Assembly (NCBI GenBank): GCA_963842575.1
Contig: CAWJGS010000001.1
Location: 1 to 64,000, forward strand
Origin: JACDER01 sp963842575
GTDB lineage: Bacteria > Actinomycetota > Thermoleophilia > Gaiellales > Gaiellaceae
DNA: 64,000 bases
Direction of reading: 5' to 3'
In this document: in pieces, positions 54,906-63,521 of the stretch
Layout of the letters: each line of letters starts with the position of its first letter
Position numbering within the stretch: the stretch's first letter is position 1
The notes under the pieces: generated by a model
What the model saw: only the letters and a program-made list of their open reading frames with translations
Databases searched by the model: none
What the model was told of the DNA's origin: nothing
Program-made: the position numbers and the translations under genes

Positions 54906-56756
54906 ATGACCGAAGTGGACAACTGGAGAGAGCTCGGACAGCAGCTGCGGGTCGACTCGATTCGTGCCGCGAACGTGACGAAATCTGGCCATCCCACCTC
55001 GTCGATGTCCGCGGCCGACCTGATGGCCGTGCTGATGTCGAAGTACCTCCACTACGACTTCGACAATCCCGGGAACCCGAACAACGACCACCTCATCTTC
55101 TCCAAGGGACACGCCTCCCCCCTCCTCTACTCCATGTACAAGGCCGCCGGCGCGATCACGGACGACGAGCTGCTCACGTTCCGCGTCTTCGGCAGCCGCA
55201 TGGAAGGCCATCCCACCCCCGAGATCCCGTGGGTCGACGTCGCCACCGGCTCCCTCGGCCAGGGACTCCCGATCTCGGTCGGGGTCGCGCTCTCCGGGAA
55301 GTACCTCGACAAGCTGCCGTACCGCGTCTGGTGTCTGTGCGGCGACAGCGAGATGGCCGAGGGCTCGATGTGGGAGGCGTTCGAGCACGCCGCCTTCTAC
55401 GAGCTCGAGAACCTGACCGCGATCATCGACGTGAACCGGCTCGGCCAGCGCGGTGAGACGATGCACGGCTGGGATCTCAACTCGTACGCGAAGCGGGCGG
55501 AGGCCTTCGGCTGGAAGGCGATCGAGATCGAGGGACATGACCTCGAGGAGATCGACCGCGCATACCAGGAGGCGCTCCACACCCACGGTCAGCCGACCGT
55601 GATCGTCGCGCACACGCTCAAGGGCAAGGGCGTCAAGGAGGTCGAGAACCAGCTCAACTGGCACGGGAAGGCGCTCGACCACCCCGACGAGGCGATCGAG
55701 GAGCTCGGGGGCATCCGGAACATCGTCGTCGACGTCCCCAAGCCCGAAGCGGCCGAGCCACACACGTTCGAGGTCAAGGGCGGGGAGCTGCCCACGTACG
55801 AAGTGGGCGGCAAGGACGTCGCAACGCGCACGGCATACGGCGAAGCGCTGCGCGCCCTCGGGGACATGCGCGGCGACGTCGTCGCCGTGGACGGCGAGGT
55901 CTCGAACTCGACCTACGCCGAGTTCTTCCGCGACGCGCACCCCGACCGCTACTTCGAGATGTACATCGCGGAGCAGCAGATGGTCGCGGCCGCCGTGGGC
56001 TTGCAGGTGCGCAAGTGGCACCCGTTCGCGTCCACCTTCGCCGCGTTCCTCGCGCGCGCCTACGACTTCGTCCGCATGGCCGCCATCTCGCGCGCGAACA
56101 TGAGCCTGTGCGGCTCGCACGCCGGCGTCTCCATCGGCGAGGACGGTCCGTCGCAGATGGCGCTCGAGGATCTCGCGGAGTTTCGCGCCGTCCATTCGAG
56201 CACCGTCCTCTACCCGTCCGACGCGAACCAGACCGCGCAGCTCGTGGCGCAGATGGCCGACCTACCGGGCATCAAGTACATGCGCACCACCCGTGGCGCT
56301 ACGCCGGTGATCTACGAGCCGGGAGAGGAGTTCCCCGTCGGCGGCAGCCGCGTCGTTCGCTCGTCCGACGAAGACGACGTGACGATCGTCGGGGCGGGGA
56401 TCACGCTGCACGAGGCGCTCAAGGCCGCCGACTCGCTGGCCGAGGAGGGGATCAACGCCCGCGTGATCGACCTCTACTCGGTCAAGCCGGTGGACGTCGA
56501 GGGCCTGCGCGCCGCGGCCGAGGCGACCGACGGCCGCGTCGTGACCGTCGAGGACCACTGGCCCGAGGGTGGGCTCGGGGAGGCCGTCCTCTCGGCGTTC
56601 GCCGAGGTCGACGAGAAGCCGACGGTCGTGAAGCTCGCGGTCGAGGGGATGCCCGGTTCGGGCAAGCCGGCCGAGCTTCTCGCGGCGGCCGGCATCGATG
56701 CCGAGCACATCGCGGACGCCGCCAAGCGCCTCGTCGCGGCGCGCGCGGTCGCTTAG
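54906..56756 (+). CDS. tkt: Transketolase (short, animal/TktAB-like form)
   Basis: This 616-residue thiamine-diphosphate enzyme has the N-terminal TPP domain motif GDSEMAEGSMWEAFEHAAFY ending AIIDVNR (about 140-175), and VDVATGSLGQGLPISVGVAL near 110. The Pyr domain contains YIAEQQMVAAAVGLQVRKWH (catalytic Glu), SLCGSHAGVSIGEDGPSQMA, and a C-terminal domain ending VEDHWPEGGLGEAVLSAFAE. At ~616 residues it is the compact form lacking a bacterial insertion. It moves two-carbon units between sugar phosphates, completing the non-oxidative branch with RpiB and Tal encoded divergently. Confidence 0.95.
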   Translation: MTEVDNWRELGQQLRVDSIRAANVTKSGHPTSSMSAADLMAVLMSKYLHYDFDNPGNPNNDHLIFSKGHASPLLYSMYKAAGAITDDELLTFRVFGSRMEGHPTPEIPWVDVATGSLGQGLPISVGVALSGKYLDKLPYRVWCLCGDSEMAEGSMWEAFEHAAFYELENLTAIIDVNRLGQRGETMHGWDLNSYAKRAEAFGWKAIEIEGHDLEEIDRAYQEALHTHGQPTVIVAHTLKGKGVKEVENQLNWHGKALDHPDEAIEELGGIRNIVVDVPKPEAAEPHTFEVKGGELPTYEVGGKDVATRTAYGEALRALGDMRGDVVAVDGEVSNSTYAEFFRDAHPDRYFEMYIAEQQMVAAAVGLQVRKWHPFASTFAAFLARAYDFVRMAAISRANMSLCGSHAGVSIGEDGPSQMALEDLAEFRAVHSSTVLYPSDANQTAQLVAQMADLPGIKYMRTTRGATPVIYEPGEEFPVGGSRVVRSSDEDDVTIVGAGITLHEALKAADSLAEEGINARVIDLYSVKPVDVEGLRAAAEATDGRVVTVEDHWPEGGLGEAVLSAFAEVDEKPTVVKLAVEGMPGSGKPAELLAAAGIDAEHIADAAKRLVAARAVA

Positions 56757-57166
56757 TGGCGGATCGGCCGCGACGATACCAGCTCGGCTGGCCGATACGG
56801 ATCGTCCTCGGCTTCGGCGCGAACCTCCTCGCGCTGTGGCTCGCGAGCCGGTGGATCGACAGCGTCGGCTACAAGGACTTCTCCGATCTCCTGATCGCGG
56901 CGGCCGTCCTCTGGATCGTCAACCTCATCATCAAGCCGATCCTGATGTTCGTCAGCTGCCTGCTGATCATCCTCACGCTCGGCCTGTTCCTCTTCCTGAT
57001 CAACATGGGGATGGTCGCGCTGACCGCGTGGCTCGTCCCGGGCTTCGACGTGGGCGGTTTCTGGTCGGTCGCGGGAACCGCGCTCATCGTCTGGGCCGCA
57101 AACGTGCTCGTCAACGCGCTCGCCGACCGAGCAGCACCGAAGAAGAAGCAGACGCCGCTTACCTAG
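56756..57166 (+). CDS. Phage-holin-family (PF04020/YvlD-like) membrane protein
   Basis: This 136-residue protein has four transmembrane helices: IRIVLGFGANLLALWLASRW, FSDLLIAAAVLWIVNLIIKP, FVSCLLIILTLGLFLFLINM and a last pair including VAGTALIVWAANVLVNALAD. VNLIIKPILMF and the G-L-F-L-F-L-I-N pattern are the signature of this family, whose role is unknown despite the name. GTG 56756 overlaps the tkt stop (TAGTG). Confidence 0.82.
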   Translation: MADRPRRYQLGWPIRIVLGFGANLLALWLASRWIDSVGYKDFSDLLIAAAVLWIVNLIIKPILMFVSCLLIILTLGLFLFLINMGMVALTAWLVPGFDVGGFWSVAGTALIVWAANVLVNALADRAAPKKKQTPLT

Positions 57167-57176
57167 TCTTAGTCGC

Positions 57177-59057
57177 ATGGCCGTTGTGATCGGCACCAAC
57201 CTCCGCAAGGAGATCGCCGGCTCGCTGCTGTTCGACGGAGTCTCGTTCAAGGTCGAGCGGCGTGACCGGCTCTCCCTGTCCGGCCCCAACGGGACCGGTA
57301 AGACGACGTTGCTCCGGATCCTGGCGGGCGAGACGGAGCTGCACGGCGGCGAGCTCGCCTTCGAGAAGGGGACGCGGATCGCGCTGCACGACCAGCGACC
57401 GCCGCTCGAGCGGGGACTGTCCCTGCGCGAATACGCGCTCTCCGGCGCCGGCGACCTGATCGCGACCGAGCAGGAGCTCACGCGCCTCGAGCAGGCGATG
57501 GCCTCCGGCGAACACGAGCCCGCGACGCTCCGCCGCTACTCCGAGGCGCAGGCGCGCCTCGAGCATGCGGGCGGCTACGCCTGGCGCGAGCGCGTGGACG
57601 CGGCGCTGCGCGGCCTCGGTTTCGCCGACGACGACCTCGACCGGGAGCTGGACACGTTCTCGGGCGGGGAGCTGACGCGCGCCTCGCTCGCGCGCTCGCT
57701 CGGCGGCGACCCCGACCTGCTCCTCCTCGACGAGCCGACCAACCACCTGGACGTGAACAACATCGAGTGGCTCGAGCAGACGCTGCAGTCGACCGATGCG
57801 GCCGTCATCCTCGTCGCGCACGACCGCTGGTTCCTCGAGGCGACGACGACCGCTGTGCTGGAGCTGGAGGCCGGCCGCTCGACCTACTTCGCCGGCCCCT
57901 GGCACGAGTGGCGCCGCGAGAAGGCGGCCCGGCTGCACGCGGCCTCGAAGGCCGCCGATCGCGTCGGCCGCGACATCGCACGGCTGGAGCGCTTCGTCGA
58001 GCGCTTCCGCGCGTCCACGCCGAAGATGGCCCGCAAGGCGCAAGCCAAGATGACGCATATCGCTCGCCTGGAGAAGGAGCAGGCCAAGGCGCAGGGCGAG
58101 ATCGAGCTGCTGACGCGCAAGGGGAGGCGGCTTGGCTTCGAGTTCCTCAATCCCGCGCGCAGCGGCCGCACCGTGGTCGAGTCCGAGGATCTCGGCGTCA
58201 CCGCCGGCGACCGCAGGCTGCTGAACGCGAGCTTCGCGATCGAGCGCGGGGAGCATGTCGCGCTCGTCGGCCCGAACGGATCGGGGAAGACGACGCTGCT
58301 CGAGACGATGCTCGGCCGCCACGAGCACGACGGCGGCCGGGTGCGACTCGGCCACGGGGTCGAGGTCGCGTATTTCTCCCAGCAGGACGTGGAGCTGGAC
58401 GAGCGCGGCTCCGTGCTCGACTGTGCGCAGGGCGCGACCGGCCTGCGGCGGCCCGACGCGCAGAACCTCCTCGGGCGCTTCCTCTTCTCCGGCTGGGAGG
58501 AGCAGCAGAAGCCGGTCACAGCGCTCTCGGGCGGCGAGCGGCGTCGACTCGCGCTCGCGCTCGTCGTGGCCTCGGGAGCGAACTTCCTCGTCCTCGACGA
58601 GCCGACGAACCACCTCGACCTCGAGAGCCGCGAGGCACTCGAGGCCGCGCTGGAGGCGTTCCCCGGCACCGTCCTGCTCGTCTCGCACGACCGCGCGGTT
58701 CTCGACGCTGTAGCGGAACGGACGCTGGCGATCGAGGACGGAGGGCTGCGCTCCTATGACGGCGGCTGGGCCGACTACGTCCGCAGGCGCGCCGAGCTGG
58801 AGGCTCCGCCGGTGCCGACAGAGCCTCGCCCCGCGAAGACGAAGCCCGCGCCTCCCCCGAAGCCGAAGCCGAGGCAGCCGAGCGAGCTCGAGCGGATCGA
58901 GACCGAGATCGCGGAGCGCGAGCGCGCGGTCGCAGAGCTGGAGCAGAAGCTCTCCGACGACTGGACTGACGTCGATACGCTCGCTGCGCACCGCCGCGCG
59001 CGCGACGAGCTCCAATCGCTCCTCTCGCGCTGGGAAGAGGTCTTCGAGAAGCGCTGA
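57177..59057 (+). CDS. ABC-F family ATPase with C-terminal coiled coil
   Basis: This 626-residue soluble protein has two ATPase domains: Walker A GPNGTGKTTLLRIL (about 38) and GPNGSGKTTLLETM (about 362). The signatures are FSGGELTRASLARSL and LSGGERRRLALALVV, and the Walker B motifs are LLLLDEPTNHLDVNNIEW and FLVLDEPTNHLDLESREA. A charged inter-domain linker (about 245-320, RFRASTPKMARKAQAKMTHI) would reach the ribosome, and a Pro/Lys-rich segment leads to a C-terminal Uup-like coiled coil. No membrane domain is present. It acts on translation, as a rescue or antibiotic-resistance factor. ATG 57177 has TAGTCT 7 nt upstream. Confidence 0.93.
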   Translation: MAVVIGTNLRKEIAGSLLFDGVSFKVERRDRLSLSGPNGTGKTTLLRILAGETELHGGELAFEKGTRIALHDQRPPLERGLSLREYALSGAGDLIATEQELTRLEQAMASGEHEPATLRRYSEAQARLEHAGGYAWRERVDAALRGLGFADDDLDRELDTFSGGELTRASLARSLGGDPDLLLLDEPTNHLDVNNIEWLEQTLQSTDAAVILVAHDRWFLEATTTAVLELEAGRSTYFAGPWHEWRREKAARLHAASKAADRVGRDIARLERFVERFRASTPKMARKAQAKMTHIARLEKEQAKAQGEIELLTRKGRRLGFEFLNPARSGRTVVESEDLGVTAGDRRLLNASFAIERGEHVALVGPNGSGKTTLLETMLGRHEHDGGRVRLGHGVEVAYFSQQDVELDERGSVLDCAQGATGLRRPDAQNLLGRFLFSGWEEQQKPVTALSGGERRRLALALVVASGANFLVLDEPTNHLDLESREALEAALEAFPGTVLLVSHDRAVLDAVAERTLAIEDGGLRSYDGGWADYVRRRAELEAPPVPTEPRPAKTKPAPPPKPKPRQPSELERIETEIAERERAVAELEQKLSDDWTDVDTLAAHRRARDELQSLLSRWEEVFEKR

Positions 59058-59416
59058 TGGTCGTTCCTCCCAAGGAGCGGAAGATCGCGTTCCCAGGGTG
59101 GATCCTCCGCGGACTGCTCCGCCTCTTCCTCTGGGTACTCGTCGCTTCCGCCGTATCGATCGGAATCGCGCTGCTCGTCGGCCATTTCCGCGGAACCGAT
59201 CCTTCCCGTTCCGTCCCGCTCGGCCTCTACATCGGCGGCGCGGCACTCATCGTCGTGACGATCGGCGGCTTCGGCGGCCAAAGCATCTCGCCCGGCTACG
59301 AGGAGACGATGCGAAGCGACCTGAACATGAGGCGCATGCAGGCGATGCGCGGCGCGTACGTGCTCGTCGGCCTGCTGGTCATCGGCCTCGGCGTGCTCTG
59401 CAACTGGCTGCTCTGA
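59057..59416 (+). CDS. Small membrane protein of unknown function
   Basis: This 119-residue protein has three helices: LLRLFLWVLVASAVSIGIAL (about 20-39), VPLGLYIGGAALIVVTIGGF and GAYVLVGLLVIGLGVLCNWL at the end, with a cytoplasmic or loop segment SPGYEETMRSDLNMRRMQAM. It is coupled to the ABC-F gene by TGATG. I do not recognise a family. Its 3' end overlaps the convergent methylase gene by 38 bp. Confidence 0.68.
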   Translation: MVVPPKERKIAFPGWILRGLLRLFLWVLVASAVSIGIALLVGHFRGTDPSRSVPLGLYIGGAALIVVTIGGFGGQSISPGYEETMRSDLNMRRMQAMRGAYVLVGLLVIGLGVLCNWLL

Positions 59417-60083
59417 AGAGCTCGAGCCACTCGTCGAGCCCCGCGGGCTGACGCCGGCGCCCGAAGCCGCGGCGCAAGAAGGCGCGAAAGGCCCTCGCCT
59501 GCGCGGGCGGCAGCAGCGGCTCGGGCCGGCGGACGGCGACGAGGATCCCGGCGTCCACCGAAGGCCGAGGTCGAAACGCGGAAGCGGGAACCTGACGGAC
59601 GAGGCGCAGCTCCCACCACGGTGCCCAGCCGAGGCCGAGCAGCGTATCCCCGCGTGCCCGCTTCCGCGCGACCTCCCACTGCACGATCAGCGCGGCGCGC
59701 TCGAGCGACCCACGCGGGTCGTCGAGCAGCAGCCGGAGGGCACGGGTCGTCTCGTGGAAGGGGACGTTCGAGACCGCGCGGAACGGCAGGCGGGGGACAG
59801 GCTGCGCGAACGCGTCTCCCTCCACGACCAGAACGGAGGACAGCGGCCCGAAACGTTCCCTCAGCCGCATCGCCAGCGAGGAGTCGATCTCGTGGGCGAT
59901 CACGTATCCGGCTCGCCGTGCGAGGACCGACGTGATCGCGCCGTCGCCCGCGCCGATCTCGAGCACGAGATCGCGGCGGGAGACTCCCGCCAGCGTTACG
60001 AGCTCCTCTGCGAGTCCCCTATCGCGGAGGAAGTGCTGGGAGCGCGCGGGCCGGCGCGCCTGTCTGGCGCGTTGAACGGCCAC
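59379..60083 (-). CDS. Erm-like rRNA adenine N6-methyltransferase
   Basis: This 234-residue SAM-dependent methylase of the KsgA/Erm family has N-terminal ARSQHFLRDRGLAEELV (the Erm hallmark SQHFL), motif I LVLEIGAGDGAITSVLARRA, HEIDSSLAMRLRERFG and target-base motif VSNVPFHETTRALRLLLDD. In KsgA that motif reads NLPY, whereas NVPF fits Erm. A 23S rRNA A2058 methylase giving macrolide-lincosamide resistance is thus likely, pending phylogeny. It faces an ABC-F gene. GTG 60083 is the start; no ribosome site is clear. Confidence 0.83.
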   Translation of the reverse strand: MAVQRARQARRPARSQHFLRDRGLAEELVTLAGVSRRDLVLEIGAGDGAITSVLARRAGYVIAHEIDSSLAMRLRERFGPLSSVLVVEGDAFAQPVPRLPFRAVSNVPFHETTRALRLLLDDPRGSLERAALIVQWEVARKRARGDTLLGLGWAPWWELRLVRQVPASAFRPRPSVDAGILVAVRRPEPLLPPAQARAFRAFLRRGFGRRRQPAGLDEWLELFRAASCRARRGR

Positions 60084-60111
60084 GGAAGACCACCGTCATC
60101 ACGCCGTCAGC

Positions 60112-60405
60112 CTACCCCTTCTCGAGCGGAGCCATGGTCAGGCCGTGCCCCTGGAGCTGGTTCCAGTACAGCTCGGCGGCTTCCTTGTGTCCGGACCAGA
60201 CGATCGCCTGTCCGGAGTTATGGATCCGGTTCGCCATGTCCATCCCCTGCTCGTAGCTCGTGGCGGGGAGGACGCTGGCGAGGGCGAAGGCGACTCCCTG
60301 GAACGTGTTGTGGTCGTCGTTCAGCACGATCACGCGCCAGGCGTCGCCCGTTCCCTCGCCCGGCCGCCGAGGCCGAGCCCTACGTGTCGGAGCCTGAGTT
60401 GCCAT
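60112..60405 (-). CDS. clpS: ATP-dependent Clp protease adaptor ClpS
   Basis: This 97-residue adaptor delivers N-degron substrates to ClpAP or ClpCP. After a basic, disordered N-terminus the core reads WRVIVLNDDHNTFQGVAFAL, with the hydrophobic-pocket Asn-Asp-Asp, then SYEQGMDMANRIHNSGQAIV and ELYWNQLQGHGLTMAP. ATG 60405 lies inside the last codons of the upstream gene (26-nt overlap). No clp protease gene is in the window. Confidence 0.92.
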   Translation of the reverse strand: MATQAPTRRARPRRPGEGTGDAWRVIVLNDDHNTFQGVAFALASVLPATSYEQGMDMANRIHNSGQAIVWSGHKEAAELYWNQLQGHGLTMAPLEKG

Positions 60406-61213
60406 CGCCGGCCGAGCGGAAGTACGCACGCTCCGCCTTGCGGTTGCGGTACCAGACGAACATGCCGATCGTCAGCGGGATCAGGATGGCCAGCCCGAGG
60501 ATGCCGAGCGGAAGCGCCCACCACGCGCCGCGGACGCGCGCCGTGTCCTGCGTGGCCGTGATGGCGTCCGTCTTAGCAGGCGTCTTAGCCGCCTTGGCCT
60601 TCACCGCATGGCGCTCGCGCAGCTTCTTTGCGGTCACCTTCGCCTTGGTCGTGTTCGCGACCGCCGGCGGCCCGTGGAAGCGCTTGGGCATCCAGTAGTC
60701 GACGAGCCAGTGCTTCTTCGGGTTCTTGAAGACCTCGACGTCCGCGGTCATCGCCGACCAGCCCGACTTCGGCTTGGGAAAGAGGAAGACCTCGACCCCC
60801 ACTGTGTGCTTCTGCCCTTCCGCATAGGAGTACTGCACGAAGCTCCAGTTCCCCCAGCCCTTGTCGAGCGCGGGATACGGGATGACGGGAAGGTTGCCCT
60901 TGTCCCACTGCTTGCGCGTCAAGCCCTCTTTCAAAGTCGGGCCGGCAATGTCCCACGCCTTCGCCACGTTCTGACGGACGACGGCGCTCGCGATGAACTG
61001 CTTCAGAACCTGGTGTACCTGGCGGCGCTGGGCGGGCGTGAACGGCACGTCCTTCGTTTGCACGTAGTCGGCCACCGTCGGCCCGTTGGCGTTCTCCGGG
61101 TTGCCGGGATCGGAGTAGCGGACGGCGAGCCAGATGAGCGGCACGGCGACGCCCACCCCGATGGCAGTGAAGGCGATCCGGCGGCGCCAGCGGTACGAGT
61201 GGAGAATCGACAT
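60380..61213 (-). CDS. Conserved membrane protein of unknown function
   Basis: This 277-residue protein has an N-terminal helix (IAFTAIGVGVAVPLIWLAVR) and a C-terminal helix (LPLGILGLAILIPLTIGMFV) flanking an extracytoplasmic domain of about 200 residues. The domain has VHQVLKQFIASAVVRQNVAK, GPTLKEGLTRKQWDKGNLPV and KHWLVDYWMPKRFHGPP, resembling NTF2-like or DUF4878-type folds in having a helix followed by a beta sheet with terminal W-x-V-D-Y-W. I recognise the pattern from Thermoleophilia but not the function. GAAGGTG before ATG 61213 is a weak ribosome site. It overlaps clpS. Confidence 0.7.
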   Translation of the reverse strand: MSILHSYRWRRRIAFTAIGVGVAVPLIWLAVRYSDPGNPENANGPTVADYVQTKDVPFTPAQRRQVHQVLKQFIASAVVRQNVAKAWDIAGPTLKEGLTRKQWDKGNLPVIPYPALDKGWGNWSFVQYSYAEGQKHTVGVEVFLFPKPKSGWSAMTADVEVFKNPKKHWLVDYWMPKRFHGPPAVANTTKAKVTAKKLRERHAVKAKAAKTPAKTDAITATQDTARVRGAWWALPLGILGLAILIPLTIGMFVWYRNRKAERAYFRSAGDGNSGSDT

Positions 61214-61237
61214 CGCACCTTCATTTTGCCCACTGGG

Positions 61238-61834
61238 TCAAAGGTCAGTCCCGAAGGTCGCGAGCACGGCTTCCGCCACGACCTGCATGGGACGCCCGGA
61301 GACCTGACTTGCCTTGCGCAGGCGCGCGAACGCGTCGTCCTCGGACAGGCCCTCCCGCTCCATCAGGAGCCCCTTCGCCCGCTCGATCGTCTTGCGCGCG
61401 GCGAGGGCCGCCGCGAGCGACTCGGTCTCCTCACGCAGCTCGACCAGCTCGCGGTGCCGAGCACGCGCTGTGTGGATCGCCGGGAGCAGATCCGACTCGC
61501 GAAACGGTTTCACGAGATAGCCGAACACCCCCGCCTCGACCGCTCGCGAGACCAGCTCTTCCTGACCGTAGGCGGTCAGCATCACGATCGGGATCGGGCG
61601 CTCGTCCAGGATGGCGCGCGCGGCCTCGATCCCGTCCAGCTTCGGCATCTTCACGTCGAGCACGGCCAGGTCGGGCTCCGCCGAGCGGGCGAGCTCGACC
61701 GCCTCGGCGCCGTCCTTCGCCTCCGCGCACACGTCGAAGCCGGCATCCTCGAGCAGCTGCTTGAGGTCGAGCCGGATGATCGTCTCGTCCTCTGCGATCA
61801 GAACTCGAATCGGACGGTCCCCTTCTTCGTCCAC
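61238..61834 (-). CDS. Response regulator with ANTAR RNA-binding domain (PdtaR-like)
   Basis: This 198-residue protein has a receiver domain (IRVLIAEDETIIRLDLKQLL; phospho-Asp in LAVLDVKMPKLDG near residue 62; Thr in IVMLTAYGQ; Lys in YLVKPF) joined to an ANTAR domain (about 130-190; ARKTIERAKGLLMEREGLSE and AFARLRKASQVSGRPMQVVA). ANTAR proteins bind paired RNA hairpins and cause antitermination. GTG 61834 is the best start; it lies 37 nt inside the YCII gene. The kinase two genes upstream should phosphorylate it. Confidence 0.93.
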   Translation of the reverse strand: MDEEGDRPIRVLIAEDETIIRLDLKQLLEDAGFDVCAEAKDGAEAVELARSAEPDLAVLDVKMPKLDGIEAARAILDERPIPIVMLTAYGQEELVSRAVEAGVFGYLVKPFRESDLLPAIHTARARHRELVELREETESLAAALAARKTIERAKGLLMEREGLSEDDAFARLRKASQVSGRPMQVVAEAVLATFGTDL

Positions 61835-62115
61835 CAGTTGAAGACCTGGACAGCCATGCGACCGGCCTGCACGGACGGATCGGACTCGGCCAGGCGCCGC
61901 GCCTCCGCCAGCTCCACCGTGTACAGGCAGAAGCCGCGCCAGGTCTCGTCCGGCTGCTCGCTGAACGGCCCCGCGACCGCCATCACGCCGCGCTCCTTCA
62001 TTGCGGTTAGGTGCGCCAGATGCGCTTCCTGGAGACGGTCGAGCTCCTCCTCCGAGAACTCGTCCGCGCGCGGGCCGCGCCGGAGGAGGACGAAGCTGAA
62101 GCGCTCGAGCTCCAT
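61798..62115 (-). CDS. YCII-related protein
   Basis: This 105-residue alpha/beta-barrel ferredoxin-like protein of the YCII family has ELERFSFVLLRRGPRADEF, QEAHLAHLTAMKERGVMAVA, GPFSEQPDETWRGFCLYTVE and RRLAESDPSVQAGRMAVQVF. The His of AHL and the Asp of SDPSV are the conserved family residues. Function is mostly unknown; some members are dehydrochlorinases or isomerases. Here it sits between kinase and regulator, overlapping both (TGATG with the kinase, 37 nt with the regulator), so a signalling accessory role is plausible. Confidence 0.85.
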   Translation of the reverse strand: MELERFSFVLLRRGPRADEFSEEELDRLQEAHLAHLTAMKERGVMAVAGPFSEQPDETWRGFCLYTVELAEARRLAESDPSVQAGRMAVQVFNWWTKKGTVRFEF

Positions 62116-63521
62116 CAGCCTGGGAAGACGACCTCCGCGCGCAGTCCGTCGTCGTCGGCGAGGCGCAGCGAGCCCTGGAGCTCGTCACGGACGAGCGCAC
62201 GCACGATGGACAGGCCGGTGCCTTCCGGCCCGCCGTTCAGGCCCCCGCCGTCGTCCGAGATCGTCAGCAGGACGTCGCCGTTCCTCCGCGCCAGCTCGAT
62301 CCGCACCGTCGCGCCGCCGTGCTCGAGTGCGTTCTGAAAGAGCTCGCTGAAGACGAGGGCAAGCGCGGTCGCGCGGTTGCCGGCCAGCGAGACCGGCTCG
62401 AGCTCGGTCTCCACCTGCTTGGCCGCGCCGAGCCCTTGGACGAGCATCGCCCGGAGGCGGTCGACGAGCTCCGCCAGCTCCACGTCGTCGTCCCTGTGCT
62501 CGGTCAGCACCTCGTGCACGGCGGCGATCGCGAGGATGCGGTTGACCGAGTCGTCCAGCGCCTTGCGCGGATTGACGGAGTCGGCGCTGCGCGCCTGTAG
62601 ACGGAGGAGCGAGGCGACGGTCTGGAGGTTGTTCTTGACACGGTGGTGGATCTCCTGGGCGAGGACGCCGCGCATGACCGCGCGCCCGTGCTCCAGGGCG
62701 ACCGCGGCGTGGTGGGCGATCGAGGCGAGCAGTGCGCGCTCCTCGTCCGTGAACGGCGTATCGCGGTCGCAGACGAGCTCGCCGATTTGCCGCCGCTTCC
62801 ACCGCAACGGCATTCGCACGTTGTGCGCGCCCGCGCGGCCCTCCGGCCACGCGATCTTGCCGTCCTCGAGGACGAGCGCGGCCCCGGTCGCGCCGACTGC
62901 GTCCATCGTCGTCTTGACGATCGCCTCCAGCGACTCTTCCAGGTAGAGCGACTCGGAGACCGCCTCCGAGATGCGCGCGAGCGCCTCGAGCTCGCCCACG
63001 CGGCGCCGTGCCTCCCGGTACAGCTTCGCGTGCTCGATCGGCTGCGCCACCTGGGCGGCGATCGCGAGCAACAAGTCGACCTCTGCCGGGGAGAACGACC
63101 GGGGCGCCCGCGTGCGCACGTTGAGGGCGCCGGCGAGCTTCTCCCGCGCAAGGATGGGGACGGCGAGAATCGACTCGTATTCGTCCTCGGGGAGGTTCTG
63201 GAAAGCCTTGAAACGTGGGTCGAGATGCGCCTTCTCGGCGATCATGATCGGCTCCCGGCTCGCTGCGGCCGAGCCGGTGATCCCCTCCCCGGGGCGCATC
63301 CGCGGCGTGCGCGTCATCTCCTCCACCCGCGTCCCGTGCGTCGCGCGCAGGACGAGCTCGTCCGCACGCTCGTCGTACAGGTAGACGAAGCAGGCGTCGG
63401 CTTCCAGCGCGGCCGCGACCTTGCTCGCGACCAGCGAGAGCACCTCGTCGAGGTCGAGAGTCGAGTTGACCGCCTCGATCGTCTCGGTCAGCAAGCGCAG
63501 GTGTCGTTCGCTGGCATCCAT
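62115..63521 (-). CDS. GAF-domain sensor histidine kinase, HisKA_2 type (PdtaS-like)
   Basis: This 468-residue soluble kinase has an N-terminal GAF domain (about 10-165; VNSTLDLDEVLSLVASKVAA, ADACFVYLYDERADELVLRA, ESILAVPILAREKLAGALNV) and a second GAF/PAS-like region (about 175-275). The dimerisation/phosphoacceptor motif EIHHRVKNNLQTVASLLRLQ (His near 285) is of the HWE-like HisKA_2 class. The ATPase domain has LVFSELFQNALEHGG, ISDDGGGLNGGPEGTGLSIV. No transmembrane helix is present, so it senses a cytoplasmic signal. ATG 63521 has GATAAT 7 nt upstream. Confidence 0.94.
   Translation of the reverse strand: MDASERHLRLLTETIEAVNSTLDLDEVLSLVASKVAAALEADACFVYLYDERADELVLRATHGTRVEEMTRTPRMRPGEGITGSAAASREPIMIAEKAHLDPRFKAFQNLPEDEYESILAVPILAREKLAGALNVRTRAPRSFSPAEVDLLLAIAAQVAQPIEHAKLYREARRRVGELEALARISEAVSESLYLEESLEAIVKTTMDAVGATGAALVLEDGKIAWPEGRAGAHNVRMPLRWKRRQIGELVCDRDTPFTDEERALLASIAHHAAVALEHGRAVMRGVLAQEIHHRVKNNLQTVASLLRLQARSADSVNPRKALDDSVNRILAIAAVHEVLTEHRDDDVELAELVDRLRAMLVQGLGAAKQVETELEPVSLAGNRATALALVFSELFQNALEHGGATVRIELARRNGDVLLTISDDGGGLNGGPEGTGLSIVRALVRDELQGSLRLADDDGLRAEVVFPG

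Noticed and set aside
59379..60083. Call as housekeeping ksgA/rsmA
   Set aside because: SQHFL and NVPF elements and the short length fit Erm better than KsgA (NLPY); phylogeny would decide.
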